Origin: AR5 sp041497115 | Lineage (GTDB): Bacteria > Methylomirabilota > Methylomirabilia > Rokubacteriales > CSP1-6 | Length of the DNA stretch: 64,000 bases | Assembly: GCA_041497115.1 (NCBI GenBank) | Contig: JBGQFW010000006.1 | Location: 1-64,000, forward strand | Direction: 5' to 3' | In this document: positions 27,299 through 35,493 of the stretch, piece by piece | How the letters are laid out: the number at the start of each line of letters is the position of its first letter | How positions within the stretch are numbered: position 1 is the first letter of the stretch | Position numbers and translations under genes: made by a program | Notes under the pieces: generated by a model | What the model was told of the DNA's origin: nothing | Seen by the model: the letters and a program-made list of their open reading frames with translations, nothing else | Database searches by the model: none

Positions 27299-28414
27299 CT
27301 ACAGCCCCAGCGCCGCCCTGTACACGCCCTCCAGCGCCGTCAGCATGTCGCGCACGTCGAACTCGCTCCGGGCGCGCGTGCGATTCTCGGCGCCCAGGCG
27401 GGCGCGCAGGTCGGCGTCGGCCAGCACGGCGCCCAGCCGCCCGGCCAGCGCCTCCACGGTGCCCGCCACGAGCCCCGCGGAGGCGGGGCCCAGCGTCTCG
27501 CGGTGGGCCGGGATGTCGCTGGCGACGACCGGCAGCCCCAGCGCCATCGCCTCGACGACGGCCAGCGGCAACCCCTCCTTGCGCGACGGCGCGGCGAAGA
27601 CGTCGAAGGCGGCGAAGAGGCGGGCGGCCTCCGCCACCTCGCCGGCGAATCGCACGCGCTCGCCCAGCCGCAGCTCGGCGGCCAGCCCCCGCAGCGCCCG
27701 CTCCTCGGGGCCGTCGCCGATCAGCGCCACCGTCGGCGGCGGGGTCATGACGGCGGCCGCGCGCAGCAGCAGGTCCAGGCGCTTGACCTCGTCGAAGCGC
27801 GCCGCGGCGCCGATCACGGCGGCCGCCTGCGGCACCTGCAGCGCGGCCCGCGCGTCCCAGCGGTCGAGCGCGCGGGCCCCCAGGCGCGCGACGTCCACGC
27901 CGTTGAGGATGACCACGCTCTGGCGGGGCTCGAACAGCCCGAGCGCCAGCCCCTCCTGCTCCTGCGCCCGCGAGACGTTGACGACGACCCGCGTCCACGC
28001 CGACAGGCGACGCTCGAGGGCCAGGTAGGCCGCGCGCAGCGGACGCGGATAGCGCTCGTAGTGGATGCCGTGCAGCGTGTGGATCGCCGGCACACCGGTC
28101 ATCCGCGCGGCGAGACGGGCGTGGAAGCCGGCGCCCTTGCCGTGCGAGTGCACGAGGCGCACGCCCCGGCGGCGGATCAGCCGCGCCAGGCGCAGCGTCG
28201 TGAGCGGCGACAAACCGCCGGCGGCGAGCGGGAGCGTCTCCACCCCGGCCTCGCGGAAGCGCGGGACGAGCGCGCCGCCGGCGGGCCCGGCCACGATCGG
28301 CGTCCAGCCGCGCGCCCGCAGCCCGGTCGCCACCGCCAGCACGTGCTGCCCTCCCCCGCCCGCCTGCGTGGAGACGAGCACCTCGAGGATCGTGAGCGGG
28401 GCCGTGGCGCTCAC
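27299..28414 (-). CDS. glycosyltransferase family 4
   Basis: A 371-residue GT-B fold enzyme. The start ILEVLVSTQAGGGGQHVLAVATG carries the glycine-rich acceptor loop, HSHGKGAGFHARLAAR and HTLHGIHYERY follow, and the donor-binding domain contains AAARFDEVKRLDLLLRA, IGDGPEERALRGL and SRKEGLPLAVVEAMALG. This resembles WecG-unrelated, CpsF/EpsD-like transferases of O-antigen loci. GTG 28414 overlaps the upstream gene as GTGA. The linkage and sugar are not predictable. Confidence 0.88.
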   Translation of the reverse strand: MSATAPLTILEVLVSTQAGGGGQHVLAVATGLRARGWTPIVAGPAGGALVPRFREAGVETLPLAAGGLSPLTTLRLARLIRRRGVRLVHSHGKGAGFHARLAARMTGVPAIHTLHGIHYERYPRPLRAAYLALERRLSAWTRVVVNVSRAQEQEGLALGLFEPRQSVVILNGVDVARLGARALDRWDARAALQVPQAAAVIGAAARFDEVKRLDLLLRAAAVMTPPPTVALIGDGPEERALRGLAAELRLGERVRFAGEVAEAARLFAAFDVFAAPSRKEGLPLAVVEAMALGLPVVASDIPAHRETLGPASAGLVAGTVEALAGRLGAVLADADLRARLGAENRTRARSEFDVRDMLTALEGVYRAALGL

Positions 28415-29214
28415 GCGCGCGGGCCGGGACGGGCCGCCCGGAGGGCGCGGCGCAACGGGCGCGGCAGCGCCAGCGCCAGCGCCGGGCGCAGGGCGTAGAG
28501 CGCGCACCACGGCGGGTAGGCGCCGCTGCGCACGGCGCGCCAGCGCACGCGCGCCTCGGTGCGCAGGCGGTCGTCCTCGCGCTCGACCGACACGCGCCGG
28601 GCGCCGAGCCGGCGGACCACGAGGACCTCGGCGAGATTGGCCAGCCGCGTGACGCCGGCCAGGCGCATCCAGAGGTCGTAGTCCTGCGCCACCGCCAGCG
28701 TCTCGTCGTAGCCGCCCGCGCGCTCGAGCGCGGCGCGGCGCATGACCACCGAGGAGTGCACGAAGGGGTTGGCGCGGATCAGCGCGCGGCGCAGGGCGGC
28801 GTCGTCCGCGGGCGGCTGGACCAGGCGCACGGTGGCCCCGGCGGCGTCCACCTCGCGGGCGGCGGTGCCGAGCAGGCCGACCTCGGGGTGGCCCTCGAGG
28901 AACGCGCGCTGGCGGGCGAGCCGCTCGGGCAGGGCCCAGTCGTCGGCGTCCAGCCGCGCGATGAGATCCGCCTGCGCGGCGGCGAGCGCGCGGGTGAGCG
29001 CGCGGGTGAGGCCGGTGCGCTCCTGGCGTATCACACGAAGCCGCGGATCGCGCACCGCCGCCAGCAGCGCGGGCGTCGTGTCGGTGGAGCCGTCGTCCAC
29101 GACGATCAGCTCGAGGTCGGACGCGGTCTGAGCCAGCACGCTGGCCACCGCGTCGGCCACCCACGGCGCGCCGTCGTGGACGGAGAGCAAGACCGAGACG
29201 GCCGGCCGGCTCAT
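28411..29214 (-). CDS. glycosyltransferase family 2
   Basis: A 267-residue inverting GT-A enzyme: VSVLLSVHDGAPWVADAVAS at the N-terminus, the nucleotide-binding VVDDGSTDTTP and the metal-binding ARLDADD, then a probable catalytic region VAQDYDLWMRLA. Length is normal for short GT2 proteins without membrane helices. ATG 29214 overlaps the methyltransferase stop as ATGA. It is part of the glycan assembly set; donor and acceptor are unknown. Confidence 0.88.
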   Translation of the reverse strand: MSRPAVSVLLSVHDGAPWVADAVASVLAQTASDLELIVVDDGSTDTTPALLAAVRDPRLRVIRQERTGLTRALTRALAAAQADLIARLDADDWALPERLARQRAFLEGHPEVGLLGTAAREVDAAGATVRLVQPPADDAALRRALIRANPFVHSSVVMRRAALERAGGYDETLAVAQDYDLWMRLAGVTRLANLAEVLVVRRLGARRVSVEREDDRLRTEARVRWRAVRSGAYPPWCALYALRPALALALPRPLRRALRAARPGPRA

Positions 29215-30167
29215 CGGTCCTTTCTGAACAGCAGATTGAAATACGGCAGCGCGAGCGACGGGGAGCGGCCGACGGCGCGCAGGACGCCGGCGGCGGCCGC
29301 GAACGCCGGCAGGGCGGCGCGGCGGGCGCGCGAGCGGGCGGTGGCGCGGAAGAACGCCAGGCCGTAGCCGGCGTCCTCGCTGACGTCCACCAGGCCGGCC
29401 GCGCCGTACGACGGCAGGCAGTCGGCGAGCGTGGCGTTGCGCCAGCCCGTGCCGTCGGCGGTGAACTCCGCGAAGCTCGTGGCGCGGTGCCGGTCGGGGC
29501 GCGCCCACCGCGCGTAGCGCCACGCCAGCCGCGGCGGCAGCCACTGCACGAGCGGCAGCCCGACCGAGTGCGTCTCCAGCGGGAAGGCCCGGTTCGGCGT
29601 GTCGAGGATCGCGATGTGGCCGCCGGGAGCGAGGACGCGGTAGTACTCGTCCACCTGCCGGCGCCGATGGCGGGCGGGCAGGTGCTCGACGACGCCCACC
29701 GCCAGCACGAGATCGAAGCTGCCGTCGCCCCACGGCAGGCGGCAGGCTTCCGCCTGGTCGAGCTCCCGCACCTCGCGGACGACGCTCAGGCGGAGCTCCT
29801 CGACCTTGGCGCGCACGATCGTGACGAAGGCCGGATCGGTGTCGAACGTCGAGAGGGCCGCCACCTCGGGCTGCTCGGCGAGGTACTCCGTCATGTGACC
29901 GAACGAGCAGCCGACCTCCAGCACGCGCAGGCCGCGCGCCCGGCGGGCGCGCAGGTAGTCGAACAGCGGGGCGAGGAAGCGCGGCCCGCGCGTCTCCTTG
30001 AATGCGAAGTAGAGCGGCGCCCGCCCGAGTCCCTTGCGCTCGATCAGCAGGCGGATGACGCGCTCGCTGTAGCGGGTGGTCCACTCGCGCCCGTCGGAGC
30101 GGAGGATTCGGCGGTCGCCGAGGTCCACGATCCGGAAGGGCTCGGCCATCGGCTCCCAGTGTGTCAC
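29211..30167 (-). CDS. class I SAM-dependent methyltransferase
   Basis: A 318-residue protein with a Methyltransf_11/25-type SAM-binding core: LRVLEVGCSFGHMTEYLAEQ (motif I), the acidic FDTDPAF after strand 2, and SFDLVLAVGVVEHLP (motif IV region). N- and C-terminal extensions beyond the core are typical of methyltransferases in surface-glycan loci. GTG 30167 overlaps the upstream stop as GTGA; ATG 30149 is an alternative. Probably O- or N-methylates a sugar, or acts on a lipid-linked glycan. Confidence 0.82.
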   Translation of the reverse strand: MTHWEPMAEPFRIVDLGDRRILRSDGREWTTRYSERVIRLLIERKGLGRAPLYFAFKETRGPRFLAPLFDYLRARRARGLRVLEVGCSFGHMTEYLAEQPEVAALSTFDTDPAFVTIVRAKVEELRLSVVREVRELDQAEACRLPWGDGSFDLVLAVGVVEHLPARHRRRQVDEYYRVLAPGGHIAILDTPNRAFPLETHSVGLPLVQWLPPRLAWRYARWARPDRHRATSFAEFTADGTGWRNATLADCLPSYGAAGLVDVSEDAGYGLAFFRATARSRARRAALPAFAAAAGVLRAVGRSPSLALPYFNLLFRKDR

Positions 30168-30985
30168 GCCCGCCGGGCGACGACGAGCAGCATGTGGCCG
30201 AACAGCCGCAGCGAGGGCTCCGTGTAGAGCGCGGCGCGGATCGCCCCGCGCAGCCAGCCGCGCGCCCCTCCGCCGTGCGCCCCGCTGCCGCGCGCGCGCG
30301 CGGGCAACCCCGCGGCGGCGGGCGCGCCGGCGCGCAGCCGTGCCGCCAGCCGGCGCGGGAGCGCGGCGCGCAGCACGCGGGCCGGGTCGTAGGGGTGCGC
30401 GGCGAGCGGCGCGAAGCCGTGGCGGCCCAGCGCAGCCACCAGCTCGCCGCGCGAGAACGCGTACTGGTAGAAGCGTCCGCCGGCGGCGGCGAGCGCGCGG
30501 CCGCGGCGCCGGATCCACGGCGCGCCGAGGCGGCGCACACCGTTGACGTAGGGGACCGAGATCACCAGCGTGCCGCCGGGGGCCAGCACGCGCCGCGCCT
30601 CGGCGAGGATCGCGTCGGGGCCGGCCGCGTCGTGCTCGACGACGCCCAGCGAGACGTAGGCGGCGACGGCGCCGTCGCGCAGGGCCAGGCGCGTGAGCTC
30701 CATCGCGGCCAGCGGGGCGGGCGCCACGCGACGGCAGGCGGCCAGCGCCTCCACGCCCCAGTCCACCCCCACCGCCGCCCACCCGCGCTCGCGCAGCAGC
30801 AGCACGTACTGGCCCAGGCCGCACCCGCCCTCGAGCACCCGCCCGCCGCGGGGCAGCGCCCCGGTGATGAGCCCGGTCAGCGGCGAGCGCCGCGCCAGCG
30901 CCAGCAGCTCCTCGACCGAGTGGCCGCCCCAGTGGTCGCGCCAGAACTCGCGGTCGGCCGCGACCGAGTAGTAGGCGAGCCTCAC
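30164..30985 (-). CDS. class I SAM-dependent methyltransferase
   Basis: A 273-residue methyltransferase with ALPRGGRVLEGGCGLGQYVLLL (motif I), VGVDWGVEAL and AYVSLGVVEHDAAGPDAI. The motif I glycines are intact (E-GCGLGQY). The N-terminal YYSVAADREFWRDHW is typical of a subgroup seen beside GT2 genes in polysaccharide clusters. Start GTG 30985 overlaps the upstream gene as GTGA. It is not closely similar to the adjacent methyltransferase, so probably not a recent duplicate. Confidence 0.82.
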   Translation of the reverse strand: MRLAYYSVAADREFWRDHWGGHSVEELLALARRSPLTGLITGALPRGGRVLEGGCGLGQYVLLLRERGWAAVGVDWGVEALAACRRVAPAPLAAMELTRLALRDGAVAAYVSLGVVEHDAAGPDAILAEARRVLAPGGTLVISVPYVNGVRRLGAPWIRRRGRALAAAGGRFYQYAFSRGELVAALGRHGFAPLAAHPYDPARVLRAALPRRLAARLRAGAPAAAGLPARARGSGAHGGGARGWLRGAIRAALYTEPSLRLFGHMLLVVARRA

Positions 30986-32589
30986 GCCCGCCGCCGCCAC
31001 ACCGACCAGCCGTCGCCCTCGAACGCCCGCTCGAAGTCCGCCGGCGCGCCCGCCGCCTCGAGGCCGGGCCCCACCAGCGCGTAGTCGGCCCCCGAGCGAC
31101 GGGCGAGCGCGAACCAGCACTCCCGCCCGTGGATCGCGCGGCACGCCTCGAGCTCGCGGCTCTCCCGGTACCACGTGGTGAAGGGCCGGGTGCCGACGAG
31201 GAAGAACAGCGCGCCGTCCTTGAACGAGCCGGTGATGGCCCGCCGCGCGCCGACGCGGAAGTCGAAGCTGTCGGTGAAGAACAGCGCGTCGGGCGGGGTG
31301 CGGGCGGCCGCCCACGCCGCCACCGCCCACGGGCCGGCGCGCGCCGGCGCGGCGGGCCCGGCCGCCCGCGGGGCGCCGACACCCAGCCACGCTTTCACCT
31401 CGGCGCGCCGCTCGGCGGAGACGGCGTGGATGACCTCGCCGGGGGGAACGAGCGAGGCCACGAACAGCAGCGCGAGGGCGGCGCGCGCGCGCGGCGTCCG
31501 CCGCGCGAGCAGCGCGGCGTAGCTGAGGGCGAAGCCGCCGAGGAGGACGGGATACGCCAGCCGCACCATGCGGAGCTCCTGGATGTCGACGTAGGGGCGG
31601 TCGCGCCAGGCGCCCAGCGCCTGGATGGCCGCGGTGCCGGCGACGCCGAGGACGACCGCGCTCACGGCCACCACGTCCAGGGGCACCCGCAGCCGCTCGG
31701 GCGCGCGGCGCCGCCAGACGAGCCAGGCGCCCAGCGGCAGGCTCGCGTGGAAGAGCACGGAGAGCAGCGCGCTCGGCGCGATCGGGTAGAGCAGGTACGG
31801 GAACTTGTAGTGCAGCGCCGCCCGCGCGAGCGACAGCGTGGCCGGGTCCGAGGCGTCGTCGCGCGCGGCGAAGAACGGCACCAGGTACGGCAGCGCGGCG
31901 ATCACGAACAGCGCGACGCCGCCCGCCACCTGGAGGATCGCGCGCGGGCGCAGCCGCTCGAGCACGACGTGAGCGACCGCGGTGGCCTGGGCGAGCTGGT
32001 AGGCGGTCACCGGGTGGACGTTGAACAGCACGCCCAGCAGCAGGTAGAAGAGCGGGAACGTCCGCGAGCGCCGCCACGCCACGAAGAGCAGCAGCAGCAG
32101 CGGCACCAGCGCCGCCACGATCGTGCGGGTGGCCGCCGAGCGGACGCCGTCGAATCCCCAGAAGTCGCCGCCGAGCCCGTTGCGGATCGTCAGCGCCGAG
32201 AGGGCGGCCAGCCCGGCGGCCGCCCGGCTGCCGCTGAGCGCGCGGAAGAGGGCGTAGTGGCCGACGAGGTAGAGCGCGCCCATCGGCCACGCGAGCCACA
32301 CCAGCGCCGCCTCGACGTCGCCGCCGAGCCGGCGGGCGAGCGCGGCGTGCAGCCGGAGGAACCACGGCACGTGCAGCAGCACGGGATCGTGGCGGTAGAG
32401 CGGGTCGTGGGCGAGCACCGCCGGGTCGAGGATGCGCACCACCAGCAGGTCGTAGGCCTGCTGGTCGCTGCGCAGCGCCCGGTCGCCGGCCGCGGTGAGG
32501 GCGCCGGCCAGCAACAGGGCGGCGAGCGCGACCACCACCCACTCGAGGCCGGGGCGGCGGCTCAGCGGCGGACGCGCGGCCGGGCCCAT
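30982..32589 (-). CDS. polytopic membrane protein, GT-C-like, function unknown
   Basis: A 535-residue inner-membrane protein with about ten to eleven helices and a soluble C-terminal domain of roughly 110 residues (ALFFTDSFDFRVGARRAITG onward, ending VWRRRA). The first loop holds RSDQQAYDLLVVRILDP, an acidic motif after helix 1 as in lipid-linked-sugar GT-C transferases, so that fold is inferred. No exact family is recognised. ATG 32589 overlaps the next gene upstream by 28 nt. The protein encoded at 62698 has a similar layout. Confidence 0.65.
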   Translation of the reverse strand: MGPAARPPLSRRPGLEWVVVALAALLLAGALTAAGDRALRSDQQAYDLLVVRILDPAVLAHDPLYRHDPVLLHVPWFLRLHAALARRLGGDVEAALVWLAWPMGALYLVGHYALFRALSGSRAAAGLAALSALTIRNGLGGDFWGFDGVRSAATRTIVAALVPLLLLLFVAWRRSRTFPLFYLLLGVLFNVHPVTAYQLAQATAVAHVVLERLRPRAILQVAGGVALFVIAALPYLVPFFAARDDASDPATLSLARAALHYKFPYLLYPIAPSALLSVLFHASLPLGAWLVWRRRAPERLRVPLDVVAVSAVVLGVAGTAAIQALGAWRDRPYVDIQELRMVRLAYPVLLGGFALSYAALLARRTPRARAALALLFVASLVPPGEVIHAVSAERRAEVKAWLGVGAPRAAGPAAPARAGPWAVAAWAAARTPPDALFFTDSFDFRVGARRAITGSFKDGALFFLVGTRPFTTWYRESRELEACRAIHGRECWFALARRSGADYALVGPGLEAAGAPADFERAFEGDGWSVWRRRA

Positions 32590-33257
32590 TCGCGCAACAG
32601 CAGGCCCAGGAACTTGAAGCCGACCGGCACCGCGTTGAGCTTGGACACCCCGCGGCCGACCCGGGGCCCCTCCTGCGTCGGGATCTCCAGCACGCGCAGC
32701 CCCTGGCGCAGCGCGCGCATCGACATCTGGAACTCGATCGCGTAGCCGTCGGCGTCGGGGTCGAGCCGCTGGAACGCCGCGCGGGTGACGGCGCGGTAGC
32801 CGTTGATCGTGTCGGTGATGCGGGGGCCGCGGAAGAGCGCGTTCACGAGCCAGGTGAACATCACGTTGCCCCACCGCCGGCTGGCGAAGAGGAACTTGTC
32901 GTCGTCCTCCGACCGCGCCCCCGCCATGAAGCGCGAGGCGATCACCATGTCGTAGCCGCGGTCGAGCCCCTCCACGAGCCGGGGAATGTCGGCGGGATCC
33001 TCGTTGCCGTCGGGGCTGAAGAAGACGAGGAGGTCGTGGCGGGCGTGGCGGGCGGCCAGCCGGAACGCCTCGCCGCGGCCGCGGCGCTCCTGCTTGACGA
33101 CGCGCACGCCCCGCGCCTCGAAGAACTCCACGGTGCCGTCGGTGGAGCCGCCGTCCACCACCAGCACCTCGTCCACCCCCTGGGGCAGCTTGGGGAAGAC
33201 GTGCCCGACGCCGTCGATCTCGTTGAGGGTGAGGACGACGAGGGTGAACGGCGTCAC
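32562..33257 (-). CDS. glycosyltransferase family 2, dolichol-phosphate-mannose-synthase-like
   Basis: A 231-residue GT-A enzyme: FTLVVLTLNEIDGVGHVF, VVDGGSTDGT, a metal-binding region FFSPDGNEDPADI in place of the usual DAD, and SRFMAGARSEDDD with the DPMS-like RRWGN and TDTINGYRA blocks. The C-terminus has only one weak hydrophobic stretch. Such enzymes load sugars on polyprenyl phosphate for GT-C enzymes, which would suit the membrane protein just downstream. GTG 33257 overlaps the upstream gene as GTGA. Confidence 0.83.
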   Translation of the reverse strand: MTPFTLVVLTLNEIDGVGHVFPKLPQGVDEVLVVDGGSTDGTVEFFEARGVRVVKQERRGRGEAFRLAARHARHDLLVFFSPDGNEDPADIPRLVEGLDRGYDMVIASRFMAGARSEDDDKFLFASRRWGNVMFTWLVNALFRGPRITDTINGYRAVTRAAFQRLDPDADGYAIEFQMSMRALRQGLRVLEIPTQEGPRVGRGVSKLNAVPVGFKFLGLLLREWARPRVRR

Positions 33258-34204
33258 CGCGCGGCCCCCGCGCAGGCGTGGCGCGCGTACCACTCGATGG
33301 TGCGGGCCAGCCCCTCGCGCAGTCCCACCGCCGCCTCGAAGCCGAACTCCCGGGCCGCCGCCGCCACGTCGGCGGAGCGCCGCCGCTGGCCGCTCGGCTT
33401 CGACGCGTCGAAGGCGATGCGGCCGCGGTAGCCGGTCAGGTCGGCGATGAGCGCGGCCAGGTCGCGCACGCTGATCTCGAAGCCGGCGCCCAGGTTGACC
33501 GGCGCCCCGCCGTCGTACCGCTCGGCGGCCAGCACGATGCCGCGGGCGGCGTCCTCGACGTAGAGGAACTCGCGGGTGGCCAGCCCGTCGCCCCACACGA
33601 CGACCTCGGCGGCCCCCGCGGCGGCGGCCTCCACGAAGCGGCGGATCAGCGCGGGCACCACGTGCGAGCGGTCGGGATCGAAGTGATCCCCGGGGCCGTA
33701 GAGGTTCATCAGCAGCAGGTGGATGGCGTCGAAGCCGTACTGGGCCCGGTAGGCCTGCCCCTGCACGAGCATCATCTTCTTGGCCAGCCCGTACGGCCCG
33801 TTGGTGGGCTCGGGATAGCCCTCCCACAGCTCGTCCTCGCGGAACGGCACCCGCGCGTGCTCGGGGTAGGCGCACACCGAGCCGACGCCGACGAACTTGG
33901 CGACGCCGCGGCGCCGGGCGTGCTCCATCACCAGCGTGCTCATCATGACGTTGCGGTAGAAGATCGCGCCGGGGTTCGCCATGTTGAAGTCGATGCCGCC
34001 GACCTCGGCGGCGAGGTGCACCACCACGTCCACCGGCGGCCCGGCGAAGAGCCGGGCGACGTCCGCCTCGTGGGTGAGGTCGTACTCGCTCGCGCGGGGG
34101 GCGACGACGTCGGCGCAGCCGGCCGCCCGCAGCCGCTCGACGACGTGACGGCCGAGGAACCCGGCGCCGCCGGTGACGAGCACCCGGGCGCCCGCCAGCC
34201 TCAT
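33254..34204 (-). CDS. NAD-dependent epimerase/reductase, GDP-L-fucose/GDP-L-colitose synthase-like (ColC-like)
   Basis: A 316-residue extended SDR: VLVTGGAGFLGRHVVERL, the HLAAEVGGIDFNM segment, the Ser of SVCAYPE and the catalytic YGLAKK. It resembles GDP-L-fucose synthase (Fcl), a 3,5-epimerase/4-reductase. The gene just upstream is a ColD-like 3-dehydratase, and in colitose pathways ColD is followed by the Fcl-like ColC, so ColC is the better guess. The overlap with that gene is ATGA. gmd and manC are not in the window, so the nucleotide sugar remains uncertain. Confidence 0.78.
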   Translation of the reverse strand: MRLAGARVLVTGGAGFLGRHVVERLRAAGCADVVAPRASEYDLTHEADVARLFAGPPVDVVVHLAAEVGGIDFNMANPGAIFYRNVMMSTLVMEHARRRGVAKFVGVGSVCAYPEHARVPFREDELWEGYPEPTNGPYGLAKKMMLVQGQAYRAQYGFDAIHLLLMNLYGPGDHFDPDRSHVVPALIRRFVEAAAAGAAEVVVWGDGLATREFLYVEDAARGIVLAAERYDGGAPVNLGAGFEISVRDLAALIADLTGYRGRIAFDASKPSGQRRRSADVAAAAREFGFEAAVGLREGLARTIEWYARHACAGAAR

Positions 34205-35472
34205 GCCCACCGGCTCATGAACTCGTCCACGCACTCCGTGACGTAGCCCCGCTCGCGCTCGCCGATGGCGTGATGGTTCCCGATGAAGAACGACTGCCGC
34301 ATGATCAGCTCGGCATTGGTCAGCGGCCCGGCGATCCGGTGGTCGAACAGCGCGATGGCCGGCTGGTCCCGGAAGTTGCCGGCCATGATGGGCCGCGTCT
34401 CGATCCCCTTGGACTCCAGAAATGTCACCAGGTCGGCGCGGGTGAACGGCGCGTCCGGCCGCACGGTGATCGGGTAGCCGAACCATACCGAGCGCGAGCC
34501 GCCGCCCTCGCGGCCGGGGCACTCGATGAGCCAGTGGGCGTACTTGCGCAGCGCGGCGTTCCAGTCGTCCACGTTCTCGCGCCGGATCCGGATGAACTCC
34601 TCCAGCTTCGGCACCTGGTGGATGCCGAAGGCGCCCTGGACCTCGGTCGGCCGCAGGTTGTAGCCGAGGTTCACGAACAGGAAGCGGTCGTCGATGCCGG
34701 GGTTCGGCACGTCGGGCTTGACCTGCACGTCGCGCGTCCAGCCGTGGGCGCGCAGCGTGCGGGCGAGGTCGGCGACGCGGTCGTCGTCGGTGACGACCAT
34801 GCCGCCCTCGATCGTGCTGATGTGGTGCGAGAAGTAGAAGCTGAAGGTGCCCATCGTGCCGAAGGTGCCGACCGTGCGCCCCTCGAAGCGCGCGCCGTGC
34901 GCCTCGCAGGTGTCCTCGACGATCAGCAGCCGATGGCGGCGGGCGAGGTCGCCGAGCGCGCGCATGTCGCAGGGGTTGCCGAGCAGGTGGACCGGCATGA
35001 TCGCCCGCGTGCGCGGCCCCACCGCGCGCTCGGCGGCGGCGGGATCGAGCGTGAACGTCTCGAGATCGACGTCCACCAGCACCGGCACCAGCCCCACGTT
35101 GACGAGCGGGAAATAGGTCGTGGACCACGCTACCGCCGGCACCAGCACCTCGTCGCCCGGCGCGAGCCGGCCGGCGAACGCCGGGTTCACGAGCACGGCC
35201 GCCGCGATGAGGTTCGCCGAGGAGCCCGAGTTGACCATCACGGCGTGGCGCGCGCCGACGTACCCCGCCCACAGCGCCTCGAACCGCCGCACCCGGTCGC
35301 CCATCGTCACGCGCAGGCTGAGCAGCGCGTCGATCGCCTCGTTCACCTCGTCGGCGCCGTAGGAGGGCACGTGCAGCGGCAGCCGGACGCCGGCGGGGGG
35401 CTCGGGCAGGGCGAAGTACGACCGCACGAGCTCGCGGATGCGCGCGGCCAGGGCCGGGCGGGAGTCAGCCAT
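34201..35472 (-). CDS. DegT/StrS-family 3-dehydratase, ColD-like (His in place of PLP Lys)
   Basis: A 423-residue DegT/DnrJ/EryC1/StrS protein. The usual Schiff-base lysine (SFHxxK) is replaced by His216 in SFYFSHHISTIEGG, as in ColD (GDP-4-keto-6-deoxymannose 3-dehydratase) and the CDP-sugar 3-dehydrases of the E1/RfbH group. Further ColD-like blocks are GTFGTMGTFSF, VHLLGNP, LRAHGWTRD, PIMAGNF and FFIGNHH. Such enzymes use PMP to remove the 3-hydroxyl. With the ColC-like gene downstream it predicts a 3,6-dideoxyhexose. A simple aminotransferase is unlikely because the lysine is missing. Confidence 0.82.
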   Translation of the reverse strand: MADSRPALAARIRELVRSYFALPEPPAGVRLPLHVPSYGADEVNEAIDALLSLRVTMGDRVRRFEALWAGYVGARHAVMVNSGSSANLIAAAVLVNPAFAGRLAPGDEVLVPAVAWSTTYFPLVNVGLVPVLVDVDLETFTLDPAAAERAVGPRTRAIMPVHLLGNPCDMRALGDLARRHRLLIVEDTCEAHGARFEGRTVGTFGTMGTFSFYFSHHISTIEGGMVVTDDDRVADLARTLRAHGWTRDVQVKPDVPNPGIDDRFLFVNLGYNLRPTEVQGAFGIHQVPKLEEFIRIRRENVDDWNAALRKYAHWLIECPGREGGGSRSVWFGYPITVRPDAPFTRADLVTFLESKGIETRPIMAGNFRDQPAIALFDHRIAGPLTNAELIMRQSFFIGNHHAIGERERGYVTECVDEFMSRWA

Positions 35473-35493
35473 CGCGCCGGGAGGGAGCGGCGA

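Noticed and set aside
24672..27998. Single 1108-residue protein in the priming transferase frame
   Set aside because: The upstream 650 codons are a shadow of two glycosyltransferase genes. The conserved N-terminus of the priming enzyme starts at GTG 26060.
34201..35472. Ordinary DegT sugar aminotransferase
   Set aside because: The PLP-binding lysine is replaced by His216, as in ColD-type dehydratases, so transamination by the normal mechanism is not expected.
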